This document shows, piece by piece, positions 7,265 to 15,937 of a DNA stretch of 64,000 bases. Below the pieces are notes generated by a model. It was given only the letters and a program-made list of their open reading frames with translations, was not told where the DNA came from and did no database searches. How positions within the stretch are numbered: position 1 is the first letter of the stretch; each line of letters begins with the position of its first letter. Location of the stretch: assembly GCA_934255515.1 (NCBI GenBank), contig CAKQON010000004.1:1-64000 (forward strand), in the 5' to 3' direction. Source of the DNA: an uncultured Sutterella sp. (lineage in GTDB: Bacteria > Pseudomonadota > Gammaproteobacteria > Burkholderiales > Burkholderiaceae_F). A program made the position numbers and the translations under genes.

Positions 7265-9313
7265 ATGAGCAACTATTCCACCGAGAATCTGCGCACCCTC
7301 GCTTTGGTCGGCCACGGTTCCTGCGGCAAAACCTCTCTGATCGAGGCCATGCTCTACCGCTCCGGCATGATTCCGGAGCTCGGCAGCGTTGAACGCGGCA
7401 ACACGATGTGCGACAACGACGCACTCGAAAAAGAGGTCGGTCACTCAATCCGCCTCGCGGTTGCGCACGTGGATACGGCCATGGCGGACCTTACGCCTGT
7501 CCGCATTCACATCCTTGACACCCCGGGCTACCCTGACTATCTCGGGCAGGACCTTTCCGCACTCGACGCCGTGAAATCGGTCTGCGCTGTGATCGACCCG
7601 ACGCGCGGCCCGGAGCTTCTCACGCGCCGGATGATGGAAGCGGCCAAGGAGCGCGGACTCTGCCGCATGATCGTCATCAACAAGTTCGACCTCCCGGATG
7701 CCGATCTTGAAAAGTGCCTCGAGGAGCTGCGCGAAACGTGGGGACCGGGCGTGCTGCCCATCAATCTCCCGACGCGCAACCGCACGCACGTCATCGACTG
7801 CTTCGACCGCGAGGACGGCGACAGCGACATCATGACCGTTGAGGACGTTCACCGCGCCTTCATCGAACGCGTGGTCGAAGAGGACGATGAAATGCTCGAG
7901 CGCTACCTCGAGGAAGGCCACGTCGACCCGAGGCTTCTGCACCCGCTCGTCACCAAGGCGCTCCGCGAAGATCACGTCATCCCGGTCTGCTTCACTTCGG
8001 CGAAGAACCTCATCGGCATCCGCGACTTCATGAAGGTGATCATCCGCCACCTGCCGCATCCCGGCGAAGCCAATGAGGCGCTCTTCCAGAAGAAGGACGG
8101 GTCGCCCTTCCGCACCTATCCGGACAAGAACCTTCCGGTCATTGCTCAGGTCTTCAAGATCGTGAACGACCCCTTCATCGGCAAGATCGGCGTCTTCCGC
8201 GTGCATCAGGGCACGATCAGAAGAGACTCCGTCCTTTACGTCGACGACAGCAAGAAGCCGATCAAGGCGACGCGTCCGCTCATTCTGCAGGGCAAGAACA
8301 CCCAGGAAACGGACCTCCTTTCGCCGGGCGACATCGGCGCTCTCGCCAAGATCGATGAACTTCAGTACGGCTCCGTCATTCACGGCGATCCGATGGACGG
8401 CGGCGTCCGCATGCGTCCCATCAACTTCCCGCGCCCGATGTACGGTCTTGCCATTCGTCCGGCACGCCGGGGCGACGAAAGCCGCATGAACGAAGTGCTC
8501 GCGAAGATGCAGAGCGAAGACCCGACGATGTCGGTCGAGCACGATGCGGTCCTCAACGAAACCGTCATCCGCGGCCTCACCGACATGCACGTGCGCTCGA
8601 TCCTCAACCGCATGCGCGCCAACTTCAAGCTTGAAGTTGAAACGGCCGCTCCCTCGATCCCCTATCGCGAAACCATTTCCGCGCCGGCGGAAGGCCATGC
8701 CCGCCACAAGAAGCAGACGGGCGGCGCCGGGCAGTTCGGCGAGGTCTACCTGCGCGTCGAACCGCTTGAACGCGGCAAGGGCTTCGAATTCGTCGATCAG
8801 GTCAAGGGCGGCGTCATCCCCTACAACCTCATCCCGGCGGTTGAAAAAGGCGTGCGCGAGGTTTTGGCGACCGGCTTCGTCGCGGGCTACCCGATTGAAG
8901 ACGTTCGCGTCACCGTTTACGACGGCAAGAGCCACCCGGTCGACTCCAAGGAAGTGGCCTTCGTTGCCGCCGGCCGGAAAGCCTTCCTTGACGCGCTCGC
9001 GAAGGCTGCGCCCCAGGTGCTCGAACCCATCGTCTCCGTGGAGGCGACGGCTCCTGAAGCCTACATGGGCGACATCGCGGGCGACCTTGCCAGCCGCCGC
9101 GGCCAGGTGACCAACACCGAAGCGCTCCCGGGCGGCGACATCGAGGTGACGGCGCTCGTGCCGCTTGCTGAACTTGAAAACTATGCGACGCGCCTGCACG
9201 CCCTCACGCAGGGCACCGGCGCATGGAGCATGGAGCTTTCGAGCTACCAGCCGGTGCCTGCGGCCCGTCAGGCAGAGCTTGCGGCCCACTTCAAACGCAC
9301 CGATGAGGATTGA
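7265..9313 (+). CDS. EF-G-like translational GTPase (second FusA-type protein)
   Basis: This 682-residue protein has the full EF-G architecture. The G domain carries GHGSCGKTSL (residues 16-25), DTPGYPDYLG and NKFD, and domains II to V follow, including the domain IV pattern GGAGQFGEVYLRVEPLERGKGFEF. The P-loop differs from canonical EF-G (usually GHxDxGKTT), and the sequence matches the non-canonical EF-G paralogue found alongside true FusA in many betaproteobacteria. It is a single gene with AAGGAT seven bases before the ATG and its own terminator, away from the str operon. It could act in ribosome recycling, in stress translation or as a redundant translocase; the sequence does not decide. 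Confidence 0.88.
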   Translation: MSNYSTENLRTLALVGHGSCGKTSLIEAMLYRSGMIPELGSVERGNTMCDNDALEKEVGHSIRLAVAHVDTAMADLTPVRIHILDTPGYPDYLGQDLSALDAVKSVCAVIDPTRGPELLTRRMMEAAKERGLCRMIVINKFDLPDADLEKCLEELRETWGPGVLPINLPTRNRTHVIDCFDREDGDSDIMTVEDVHRAFIERVVEEDDEMLERYLEEGHVDPRLLHPLVTKALREDHVIPVCFTSAKNLIGIRDFMKVIIRHLPHPGEANEALFQKKDGSPFRTYPDKNLPVIAQVFKIVNDPFIGKIGVFRVHQGTIRRDSVLYVDDSKKPIKATRPLILQGKNTQETDLLSPGDIGALAKIDELQYGSVIHGDPMDGGVRMRPINFPRPMYGLAIRPARRGDESRMNEVLAKMQSEDPTMSVEHDAVLNETVIRGLTDMHVRSILNRMRANFKLEVETAAPSIPYRETISAPAEGHARHKKQTGGAGQFGEVYLRVEPLERGKGFEFVDQVKGGVIPYNLIPAVEKGVREVLATGFVAGYPIEDVRVTVYDGKSHPVDSKEVAFVAAGRKAFLDALAKAAPQVLEPIVSVEATAPEAYMGDIAGDLASRRGQVTNTEALPGGDIEVTALVPLAELENYATRLHALTQGTGAWSMELSSYQPVPAARQAELAAHFKRTDED

Positions 9314-9381
9314 TTGATCTGAGGCTTCGGGACGGCGCCTTCATGCAACTTTCCCGGAGTCCGTCAGCCTCCGCTTCAAAG

Positions 9382-9418
9382 AAGAGGACGACAGGAAAAA
9401 CAACTGCCGTCCTCTTTC
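9382..9418 (+). terminator. Terminator after the EF-G-like gene
   Basis: The arms AAGAGGACG and CGTCCTCTT, with an internal CAG/CTG extension and an A-rich loop, end in a T-rich run. It lies about 70 bases after the stop of the EF-G-like gene. Confidence 0.75.
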
Positions 9419-9451
9419 CTATAATGCGTGGCGATTGACTGAACTTTTTTC

Positions 9452-9469
9452 GGTCCTCTAGCGAGGACC
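9452..9469 (+). promoter_or_regulatory. Hairpin covering the Shine-Dalgarno of the FmdB gene
   Basis: GGTCCTC (9452-9458) pairs perfectly with GAGGACC (9463-9469) across a TAGC loop. The GAGG in the second arm is the only good ribosome-binding sequence before the ATG at 9478. The stem would hide it, so it could act as a translational control or simply be a tight leader hairpin. Confidence 0.5.
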
Positions 9470-9477
9470 ATGCGATC

Positions 9478-9702
9478 ATGCCCATTTACGCATACAAGTG
9501 CACTTCCTGCGGGTTTGAAAAGGATTTCCTGCAGAAGATGAGCGACAAGCCCCTGACAAAATGCCCGAAGTGCGGCAAGGACACCCTGAGAAAGGAACTT
9601 TCAGCCCCTGGCTTTGAGTTGAAGGGCTCCGGCTGGGCTGCCACCGACTTCAACAGCGGCCCCAAGGCTGTTCCGGCTGCTCACGTGCATTCGGATAAAT
9701 AA
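9478..9702 (+). CDS. FmdB-family zinc ribbon protein
   Basis: This 74-residue protein of the FmdB/CxxC_CxxC_SSSS family starts MPIYAYKCTSCG and has two CxxC pairs (CTSC near residue 8 and CPKC near residue 29) forming one zinc ribbon. The C-terminal part (GSGWAATDFNSGPK) is also typical. The function of the family is unclear; a regulatory or nucleic-acid role is often suggested. It heads the conserved betaproteobacterial order FmdB, DUF502 protein, aspS. A hairpin occludes its ribosome-binding site. Confidence 0.92.
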   Translation: MPIYAYKCTSCGFEKDFLQKMSDKPLTKCPKCGKDTLRKELSAPGFELKGSGWAATDFNSGPKAVPAAHVHSDK

Positions 9703-9809
9703 GCCCCGGGAATCCTTTTGCTGCGCCGTAGCTTCCCAATATGCGGCGCAGCTCCAGAAAGCCGTGCCGCGACCACCTTCGCAGCGCGGCTTTTTTCGCG
9801 CAACGCATC

Positions 9810-10472
9810 ATGCTCAAGAAATACTTTTCCGCAGGCCTTCTGCTCTGGGTGCCTCTCGCGATCACGCTCTGGGTTCTCGAAAGCCTCATTCGCTGGTCCG
9901 ACGTCGTTCTTAATCTTCTGCCGCCCGAACTCAATCCCGAAAAACTCATCGGCTTCGAGATCCCGGGGCTCGGTCTTCTTCTAGCGGCTGCCGTCATCCT
10001 CATCACCGGCGTGCTTGTTGCCAACATGCTCGGGCAGTGGGTCGTTTCGCGCTGGGAATGGCTCCTCGACAAGATCCCCGTGGTGCGGCCGATCTATTCG
10101 GGCGTGAAGCAGATCCTTGCAACGGTCCTCTCCGACCGGACGCAGAGCTTCAGGGAAGTCGTGCTCATTGAGTTCCCGATCTCCGGCTGCTGGACCTACG
10201 GCTTCATCGTGGCGACTCCCGGCAAGGAGACGCTCGAAACGCTCTCCGCCACGGAGATGGTGACGGTTTTCGTGCCGACGGCGCCCAATCCCACATCGGG
10301 CTACGTCATCATGGTCGAGCGCGACAAGCTCCACAAGACCACTGCCACGATCGAGCAGGCCTTTAAATTCCATGTCTCACTCGGCGTCATGACCCCTGAA
10401 GGCGCCCTCCAGAGAGCGTCCGAAAAGCGTGACGCTTCAGCAGAAAATCAGGCAAAAAAGCCCGCCGGTTAG
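9810..10472 (+). CDS. DUF502 family membrane protein
   Basis: This 220-residue inner-membrane protein has two hydrophobic segments, [20 protein letters not shown] near the N-terminus and [20 protein letters not shown] about 45 residues later. It contains the DUF502 pattern [15 protein letters not shown] followed by [10 protein letters not shown] and a soluble C-terminal half ([17 protein letters not shown]). The start at 9810 (MLKKYF) is preferred because the hydrophobic segment follows directly; an in-frame ATG at 9741 would add a basic, low-complexity stretch. Function unknown. It lies between the FmdB gene and aspS, as in other Burkholderiales. Confidence 0.9.
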   Translation: MLKKYFSAGLLLWVPLAITLWVLESLIRWSDVVLNLLPPELNPEKLIGFEIPGLGLLLAAAVILITGVLVANMLGQWVVSRWEWLLDKIPVVRPIYSGVKQILATVLSDRTQSFREVVLIEFPISGCWTYGFIVATPGKETLETLSATEMVTVFVPTAPNPTSGYVIMVERDKLHKTTATIEQAFKFHVSLGVMTPEGALQRASEKRDASAENQAKKPAG

Positions 10473-10643
10473 GGGAAAACGCGCTCGCGAGGCGGTCTTT
10501 CGAGCTAAACTCATGCTACGGCTTGGTCCCGGAGCGCTGCCGCTACAAACGACGGAACGCCGGACAACCCCCAAGCGCGACAGATTTCAAGGCAGCTCCC
10601 CAGCCTCAAAAGGGTTTGGGGCGCGCTATTTTTTTCATACCCT

Positions 10644-10661
10644 GCTGGCCCTGCGGCCAGC
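10644..10661 (+). promoter_or_regulatory. Leader hairpin before aspS
   Basis: GCTGGCC and GGCCAGC form a perfect seven-base-pair stem with a CTGC loop, 17 bases before the aspS ATG and just upstream of GGGAG. A T-run (10629-10635) lies just upstream. It may shape the aspS leader. It is not a T-box. Confidence 0.4.
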
Positions 10662-10677
10662 AACTCTGGGAGCTTTT

Positions 10678-12477
10678 ATGCGAACCGTGTACTCTGGCTT
10701 GGTTGATGAGTCCTTCATCGGCCAGACTGTGACCCTCTACGGTTGGGCCCATCGTCGCCGCGACCATGGCGGCGTGATCTTCATCGATCTTCGCGACCGC
10801 GAGGGTCTCGTGCAGGTTGTCTGCGATCCGGATCGTCCGGAAGTGTTCGCCACCGCCGACCGCTGCCGCAACGAATACTGCCTCAAGGTCGTCGGCGTCG
10901 TCCGCGCGCGTCCTGAAGGCACGAAGAACGACTCCCTGATCTCGGGCGGCGTCGAAGTTCTCTGCCACGAGCTTGAGATTCTCAACGCCTCGGCCACGCC
11001 TCCGTTCCACCTCGACGACGAGAACCTCTCCGAGACGACCCGCCTCACGTACCGCGTGCTCGACCTGCGCCGTCCGGTCATGCAGAAGAACCTGCGCACC
11101 CGCTACCGCACGGCCATGGCCTTCCGCAAGTTCCTTGATGCCAACGGCTTCATCGACATCGAAACGCCGGCCCTCACGCGCTCCACCCCTGAAGGCGCCC
11201 GCGACTACCTCGTGCCGTCCCGCGTTCAGGAAGGCTGCTTCTACGCTCTGCCGCAGTCCCCGCAGCTCTTCAAGCAGCTCCTGATGATCGCCGGCTTCGA
11301 CCGCTACTATCAGATCGTCAAGTGCTTCCGCGACGAAGACCTTCGCGCCGACCGCCAGCCTGAATTCACCCAGGTCGATATTGAAACCTCGTTCCTCAAC
11401 ATGGACGAGATCCGCGGCCTGATGGAAAAGCTCGTCCGCACGGTCTTCAAGGAAGCGATCGACGTTGACCTCGTTGATCCGTTCCCCGTCATGCTCTACG
11501 ACGACGCGATGGCGATGTACGGTTCGGACAAGCCCGATCTCCGCATCAGCCTGCGTCTGCACGAAGTGACCGACATCGTCGCCAACTCGGCCTTCAAGGT
11601 CTTCTCCGGCGTCAAGTCGCTCCACAACGGCAAGGTTGTCGCCATGTGCGTCCCGGGCGCCGCTTCCATGCCGCGCTCCGAAATCGACACCTACACCGAG
11701 TTCGTCAAGATCTACGGCGCCAAGGGCCTCGCCTACATCAAGGTGAATGAACTCGCCCGCGGCCGCGAAGGCCTCCAGTCGCCGATCGTGAAGAACCTCT
11801 CCGACGAAGAGCTCAAGGCGATCCTTGAACGCGTCGGCGCCAAGGACGGCGACGTGGTCTTCTTCGGCGCGGACAAGGCGAAGATTGTCTGGGACAGCCT
11901 CGGCGCCCTGCGTCTCAAGATCGGCCACTCCGAATTCGGCAAGGAGCACAAGCTCTTCACGCCGGGCTGGAAGCCCCTCTGGGTCGTCAACTTCCCGATG
12001 TTCGAGTACTCAGAAGAAGAAGACCGCTGGGTTGCCTGCCACCATCCGTTCACCTGCCCGCTCGACGGCGACGAGGACAAGCTCCTCACGGATCCGGAAC
12101 ACTGCTACGCCAAGGCCTATGACTGCGTCCTGAACGGCTGGGAAATCGGCGGCGGCTCGATCCGTATCCACCGCGAGGACATTCAGGAGAAGGTCTTTGC
12201 CGCGCTTAAGATCGGCCCCGAAGAGGCTCGTCAGAAGTTCGGCTTCCTCCTCGATGCCCTCAAGTTCGGTGCGCCTCCCCATGGCGGCCTCGCTTTCGGT
12301 CTCGACCGCATCGTTGCCATGATGGTCGAAGCCGACTCGATCCGCGACGTCATCGCCTTCCCGAAGACGCAGCGCGCTCAGTGCCTCCTCACGCAGGCTC
12401 CGTCGACGGTTGACGAAAAGCAGCTGCGCGAGCTTCACATCAAGCTTCGCCGCGAACCGAAGAAGGAAGAGCAATAA
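10678..12477 (+). CDS. aspS: Aspartyl-tRNA synthetase
   Basis: This 599-residue class II synthetase of the bacterial type joins Asp to tRNA-Asp. An N-terminal OB-fold anticodon-binding domain ([22 protein letters not shown]) is followed by motif 2 ([20 protein letters not shown]) and an inserted GAD domain (about residues 285-420). C-terminal motif 3 is [19 protein letters not shown]. Length and layout match the family. The start is the ATG at 10678 with GGGAG upstream; the open frame extends further upstream without homology. Whether it charges only tRNA-Asp or also tRNA-Asn depends on the presence of gatCAB, which is not in this window. Confidence 0.97.
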   Translation: MRTVYSGLVDESFIGQTVTLYGWAHRRRDHGGVIFIDLRDREGLVQVVCDPDRPEVFATADRCRNEYCLKVVGVVRARPEGTKNDSLISGGVEVLCHELEILNASATPPFHLDDENLSETTRLTYRVLDLRRPVMQKNLRTRYRTAMAFRKFLDANGFIDIETPALTRSTPEGARDYLVPSRVQEGCFYALPQSPQLFKQLLMIAGFDRYYQIVKCFRDEDLRADRQPEFTQVDIETSFLNMDEIRGLMEKLVRTVFKEAIDVDLVDPFPVMLYDDAMAMYGSDKPDLRISLRLHEVTDIVANSAFKVFSGVKSLHNGKVVAMCVPGAASMPRSEIDTYTEFVKIYGAKGLAYIKVNELARGREGLQSPIVKNLSDEELKAILERVGAKDGDVVFFGADKAKIVWDSLGALRLKIGHSEFGKEHKLFTPGWKPLWVVNFPMFEYSEEEDRWVACHHPFTCPLDGDEDKLLTDPEHCYAKAYDCVLNGWEIGGGSIRIHREDIQEKVFAALKIGPEEARQKFGFLLDALKFGAPPHGGLAFGLDRIVAMMVEADSIRDVIAFPKTQRAQCLLTQAPSTVDEKQLRELHIKLRREPKKEEQ

Positions 12478-12502
12478 TCACTCTCTGACGACTTCGTTCA
12501 GG

Positions 12503-12560
12503 GAGCCTCATTTCTGAGGCTCCGCCGGAAGCCCCGCCCAAACTGCGGGGCTTTCTTTTC
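12503..12560 (+). terminator. Tandem hairpins ending aspS transcription
   Basis: A first stem (GAGCCTCA/TGAGGCTC, 12503-12522, TTTC loop) is followed by a strong terminator, AGCCCCGC/GCGGGGCT (12530-12552), with TTCTTTTC behind it. Confidence 0.85.
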
Positions 12561-12597
12561 TTTATTTCCTTCCATTTCTCCGCCCGGACACCTTCAC

Positions 12598-13461
12598 ATG
12601 CAAAGCCTCTGGATGCTTGCCGCAGCCTTCCTCTTTTCGCTGATGGCCGTCTGCACGAAGCTCGGCGCAGAGCACTTCTCCACCTTTGAGCTTGTCTTTT
12701 ACCGTTCGCTTTTCGGCATGATTGTGATCGCGCTCTGGGTGCTTCTTAAGCGGCAGACGCTCCGGACGCAATTCTTCTTTTCGCATATGAAGAGAAGCTT
12801 CTTCGGCACGCTCGGCCTCACGATCTGGTTCTGGACACTCGGCGTGCTGCCCCTCGGCACGTCCATGACCCTCAACTACACAAGCCCGCTCTATATGGCG
12901 CTCTTCGTTTCCGTGATTGCGCTTCGGGCCGGCCGCCGTCCGAGTCTCGGGCTTCTCGCTGCCATTGCAGCGGGCTTCATCGGCGTTGTCCTCGCGCTTC
13001 GCCCGGAAGTGCATGCGGGCGAAGAACTCGCCGCCGCGATCGGGCTTTCCTCCGGATTCTTCTCTGCGCTCGCCTACATGCAGGTCAAGGGGCTCACCAA
13101 AATCGGCGAACCCGACTGGCGCATTGTGTTCTACTTCACGCTTTTCGGAACCGTCTGCGGGCTCCTCGGACAGCTTGTCACTGCGGGCGGCCTTAACCCG
13201 ATCCGGGCCGAGGACCTCCCGGCGCTCCTCGGCATCGGCGTAACGGCAACCCTCGCGCAACTTTGCCTCACCCGCGCATGGGGCGCCGGCAACATGCTTC
13301 TCACGAGCGCGCTCCAGTTCTCCGCCATTGTCTTTGCCGCCGTGCTCGGTCTCCTATTCTTTGCCGAACCCATTGCTCCCGCCACAGCGATCGGCATCGC
13401 CATCATCATCGTGGCAGGCGTTTCGGCCACAGTGCTCACGAAGCGAACGCCGCAGAAATAA
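12598..13461 (+). CDS. EamA/DMT-family transporter
   Basis: This 287-residue inner-membrane protein has about ten hydrophobic segments arranged as two EamA repeats. The first starts at LWMLAAAFLFSLMAVCTKLG and the second at LAAAIGLSSGFFSALAYMQVKGL. The end GTPSTPTALGIALIIAAG-like pattern of the family is seen as PATAIGIAIIIVAGVSATVL. Members export or import small metabolites such as amino acids and nucleosides; the substrate cannot be told. It is single-gene and faces the primase gene, ending four bases before that gene's stop. Confidence 0.9.
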   Translation: MQSLWMLAAAFLFSLMAVCTKLGAEHFSTFELVFYRSLFGMIVIALWVLLKRQTLRTQFFFSHMKRSFFGTLGLTIWFWTLGVLPLGTSMTLNYTSPLYMALFVSVIALRAGRRPSLGLLAAIAAGFIGVVLALRPEVHAGEELAAAIGLSSGFFSALAYMQVKGLTKIGEPDWRIVFYFTLFGTVCGLLGQLVTAGGLNPIRAEDLPALLGIGVTATLAQLCLTRAWGAGNMLLTSALQFSAIVFAAVLGLLFFAEPIAPATAIGIAIIIVAGVSATVLTKRTPQK

Positions 13462-13465
13462 AGCT

Positions 13466-14479
13466 TCAGCGGATTTCCAGTCTGCCGCCTGAACGAAGAA
13501 CGTCATTCCAGTCCGTTCCGGGTTCAGGCGGAATACGGACCGTCACCTCGATATCCGGGCGGCTTCTGCGGATGCGGGCGGCCAATTCATAAGCCCCCGC
13601 CGCTCCGGCATAAGAACGGTCGTTGTCGCCGCAGATGTGAATCTTCTTCACGCCTTCGGGCACCTCGCCGAACTTTCTGAAGCCTGTGAGCGAAATGGCG
13701 CTCCAGACAGGGAGCCCCGTCATTTCATGAACGGACAGCGCGGTTTCGATGCCTTCGGCAAGGCAGAGAATCGCCGTAGGAGGGAAGAGCCGGATGAGAC
13801 CGTCCTCAATTGCGCCCGGAGCGAGCTTTTTGGGAGACGAAAGAGGCGCCTTGCCGCCGTCAGGCGTCAGAAAGGTTCTGTGAAGCGTAATGATCCCGCC
13901 GCTCCCGTCCGTCACTGCCGCGAGAAGCGCGGGGAACCTGCCGGCAGAACGGCATTCTCCGTCCTCATTCGTTTCCCAGGCCTCAGCCTCCGCTTCCGCA
14001 CGGAGCATTGCGCTCGCGTCGCAAGCCCCGAGTCCGCGCGAAGCGAGGTACTTCCACTGAGGCAATTCGCGGCTCAGGTCCCTGAGCGGTACGGCCGCAT
14101 TCCAGCAGGCGAGATTGCGCTCCCTTCTGCGAACGGTTTTTTCTGCTTCCAAAAGCCCCTCCGGACGGGGGCGAAAGCTTTCACGCTGATGCTCAATGCC
14201 GAGATATGCCTCCAGCCAGCGCAGCGTTTGCGGAAAGGTTGCTCCCCTGAAGCGCTTCACCAGCTCAATGCCGTCGCCATACCCGCAGCCCCTGCAGTAC
14301 CAGCGCCCATCGGGCTCGTTGCGCTCTCCTCTGAGGAGACTGAAGCGATCCCGTCCGCCGCAAAGCGGGCATGGACGATTTGACTTTACAAAGTGCCCGG
14401 GATCCATCCCGGCAGCGGCGAAAATTTCGGGCCAGCGCCCCTGAGCCGTATGTTTGATGGGGTTGAGGGCAGAGTCCAT
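13466..14479 (-). CDS. Stand-alone prophage-type primase (zinc finger plus TOPRIM)
   Basis: The first 75 residues of this 337-residue protein hold a CHC2-like zinc finger (CPLCGGRDRFSL, then CRGCGYGDGIELV) as in P4-alpha-type phage primases. The C-terminal half holds a TOPRIM domain: LCLAEGIETALSVHEMTGLP with the catalytic Glu, HICGDNDRSYAG with the acidic pair, and the end PGTDWNDVLRSGG. No helicase domain is fused and no phage genes are near. GGGAG lies ten bases before the ATG. It is the last gene of the minus-strand group starting with mtnA, 29 bases after the lipoprotein gene. It may be a domesticated prophage remnant or a partial mobile-element gene. The domain call is firm and the role is unknown. 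Confidence 0.8.
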   Translation of the reverse strand: MDSALNPIKHTAQGRWPEIFAAAGMDPGHFVKSNRPCPLCGGRDRFSLLRGERNEPDGRWYCRGCGYGDGIELVKRFRGATFPQTLRWLEAYLGIEHQRESFRPRPEGLLEAEKTVRRRERNLACWNAAVPLRDLSRELPQWKYLASRGLGACDASAMLRAEAEAEAWETNEDGECRSAGRFPALLAAVTDGSGGIITLHRTFLTPDGGKAPLSSPKKLAPGAIEDGLIRLFPPTAILCLAEGIETALSVHEMTGLPVWSAISLTGFRKFGEVPEGVKKIHICGDNDRSYAGAAGAYELAARIRRSRPDIEVTVRIPPEPGTDWNDVLRSGGRLEIR

Positions 14480-14508
14480 TGAGGCCGCTCCCGGGTGAAA
14501 TGAAAAAA

Positions 14509-15018
14509 TCAGAACGAAAGCAGCCAGTGATCCTGGTCCTTCCAGGGATCAAGCGTATAGCCCACTTCCGTCACAATGCCCTCAGGGTTGAACTGCACCC
14601 AGCAGGCCATGTCGAAAGCACCTTCATCCTTGAAGCGGTACATCCAGGCATGCTGGTTTGAGAGAGCAAACTCGTACTTCTGCGCGCACTTGCCGAAGAG
14701 ATTCCAGACATCTTTTTCAGTGGAGACGCCCGGCTTGATGAGAGCAAAGTGTTCGCGATCGAGCGCATTGATGCGGCTCACGAGCTTCCCGGTCTTGTCG
14801 AGCGTAAGCCACCAGACTTCCTGCGCGGCGCCCTGGCCGGAGTAAACGAGCCGCGTACTGCCGTCGGGCAGCGTCACGCGGGCGTCGGGGTTGCCGAGAT
14901 ATTCAACAATCTGGCTGTCGCTCTCCCCCATATCCAGGAGCTGCGGATGCGCGCAGGCAGCAAGAAAAAAGGGAAGAACCAGCGCAGCGCAAAGCGCTCT
15001 GCAAAGACGCTTCTTCAT
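14509..15018 (-). CDS. Small outer-membrane lipoprotein, function unknown
   Basis: This 169-residue protein has a clear lipoprotein signal peptide (MKKRLCRALCAALVLPFFLAAC, lipobox LAAC). The mature part contains repeats of the type seen in SmpA/BamE-like domains: SDSQIVEYLGNPDARVTLPDG and, later, GVSTEKDVWNLFGK. Both look like the DVxxxLGxP pattern of that fold. I chose the ATG at 15018 because AAAGGAAAGG precedes it. It overlaps the stop of the 87-residue gene by four bases. It does not look like BamE itself. Role unknown. Confidence 0.75.
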   Translation of the reverse strand: MKKRLCRALCAALVLPFFLAACAHPQLLDMGESDSQIVEYLGNPDARVTLPDGSTRLVYSGQGAAQEVWWLTLDKTGKLVSRINALDREHFALIKPGVSTEKDVWNLFGKCAQKYEFALSNQHAWMYRFKDEGAFDMACWVQFNPEGIVTEVGYTLDPWKDQDHWLLSF

Positions 15019-15278
15019 TTTGCCTTTCCTTTCGGGAGCGACTCCACCGGAGCAGTCTTCTCGGCCCAGTCGCACTCGAGATCATCAATCAGACGCTTCA
15101 TCGCGTCCTTGAATTCCTTTTTGCCGACGCCGAGGAGAACGGCATCCTCATAGCTTTCGGCAAGCAGCTCAGCGATTTCGTGCCAGTTTTCCTCGAGCAC
15201 GCGCACCGACTCCGTGCAGGAAACGGTCGTACCGTCGCAGCGCAGCCATTCGCGCGGGGCTGGTATGGGCTTTTTCAC
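15015..15278 (-). CDS. Hypothetical 87-residue protein
   Basis: I do not recognise a family. The protein is acidic in the middle and basic at the end (ESLPKGKAK), with no signal peptide or membrane segment. It is largely helical, with Trp residues at WLRCDG, ENWHEI and CDWAEK. It shares four-base ATGA overlaps with both the aldolase gene before it and the lipoprotein gene after it, so it is almost certainly translated as part of this operon. Confidence 0.7.
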   Translation of the reverse strand: MKKPIPAPREWLRCDGTTVSCTESVRVLEENWHEIAELLAESYEDAVLLGVGKKEFKDAMKRLIDDLECDWAEKTAPVESLPKGKAK

Positions 15279-15937
15279 TCTTTGTCTCCTGGCTGACGTC
15301 CGTACGTTTTGAATTTCTGAACGACCTGCGCCATCTCATCAGCCGGAATGAGGCGCGGTTCTCCAAGCGAACGAACAATACAGTACTGCCGGGCGAGATT
15401 TTCTACTTCGGCAAGAAGCTGAATGGCTTTCGCGAGCGTTTTCCCGATCGCGAGCGATCCATGGTGCTCGAGCAGGCAGGCATTCTTCTTCCGGAGCGAT
15501 TCGGCTGCGCGAACGGCAAGCGCGTGCGTGCCGAAGGTCTCATAGGGAACCACATCAATTGAATCGCCGCCGGCTGCGGCCACCATATAGTGAAAAGCCG
15601 GGATCGGCATGTTCTGGCACGCCAGAGCCGTAGCGTAGGCCGAGTGGCAGTGCGCGACGGCTCCTGCATCAGTCCTCGCGCGGTACACCTCGGCATGCAT
15701 CTCCCACTCGGAGCTCGGAAGCCTCCTGCCCTGGGATCCGCCGCTTTCAAGATCAATGAAAACGATGTCTTCGGGAAGCAGCGTTTCGTACGGGACTCCG
15801 GTCGGCGTAACCAGAAAGCCGTCCCGGAAGCGCGCGGAGATGTTCCCGGATTTATTGACGTTGATGCCGCGGCTGTTGAGTTCGCGCGCCGTTTCAATCA
15901 CGGCGCGCCTCAGCGCAAGTTCCTCAGAGTCCTGCAT
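15275..15937 (-). CDS. Class II aldolase (FucA/Ald2-like), 5-deoxypentulose phosphate aldolase candidate
   Basis: This 220-residue protein of the class II aldolase/adducin family has the zinc ligands AHCHSAYATAL (two His) and LLEHHGSLAIG (third His). The catalytic Glu is in SSEWEMHAEVY. Its closest pattern is L-fuculose/ribulose phosphate aldolase. Directly after mtnA, the likely role is cleavage of 5-deoxyribulose- or methylthioribulose-1-phosphate to DHAP and an aldehyde, as described for the Ald2 'DHAP shunt'. A MtnB-type dehydratase is the alternative, but no other methionine-salvage genes are nearby. ATG at 15937 lies inside the mtnA 3' end (14-base overlap); an in-frame TTG at 15967 is less likely. 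Confidence 0.82.
   Translation of the reverse strand: MQDSEELALRRAVIETARELNSRGINVNKSGNISARFRDGFLVTPTGVPYETLLPEDIVFIDLESGGSQGRRLPSSEWEMHAEVYRARTDAGAVAHCHSAYATALACQNMPIPAFHYMVAAAGGDSIDVVPYETFGTHALAVRAAESLRKKNACLLEHHGSLAIGKTLAKAIQLLAEVENLARQYCIVRSLGEPRLIPADEMAQVVQKFKTYGRQPGDKE

Noticed and set aside
7445-9289. Long open frame on the minus strand (over 600 codons)
   Set aside because: It is antisense to the EF-G-like gene, lacks family motifs and arises from GC-rich codon use on the coding strand.
9420-9425. TATAAT hexamer as an FmdB promoter
   Set aside because: No -35 element lies 16-18 bases upstream, and the hexamer is directly behind the terminator stem. Possible but not supportable.
10473-10677. 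Possible T-box riboswitch before aspS
   Set aside because: There is no specifier loop, T-box sequence or antiterminator; only one short hairpin.
10606-11949. Long minus-strand open frame opposite aspS
   Set aside because: It is antisense to clear synthetase motifs and has no recognisable domain.
15601-15625. TTCTGGCACG as another sigma-54 element
   Set aside because: It lies inside the aldolase coding sequence and has no TTGC at the required spacing.
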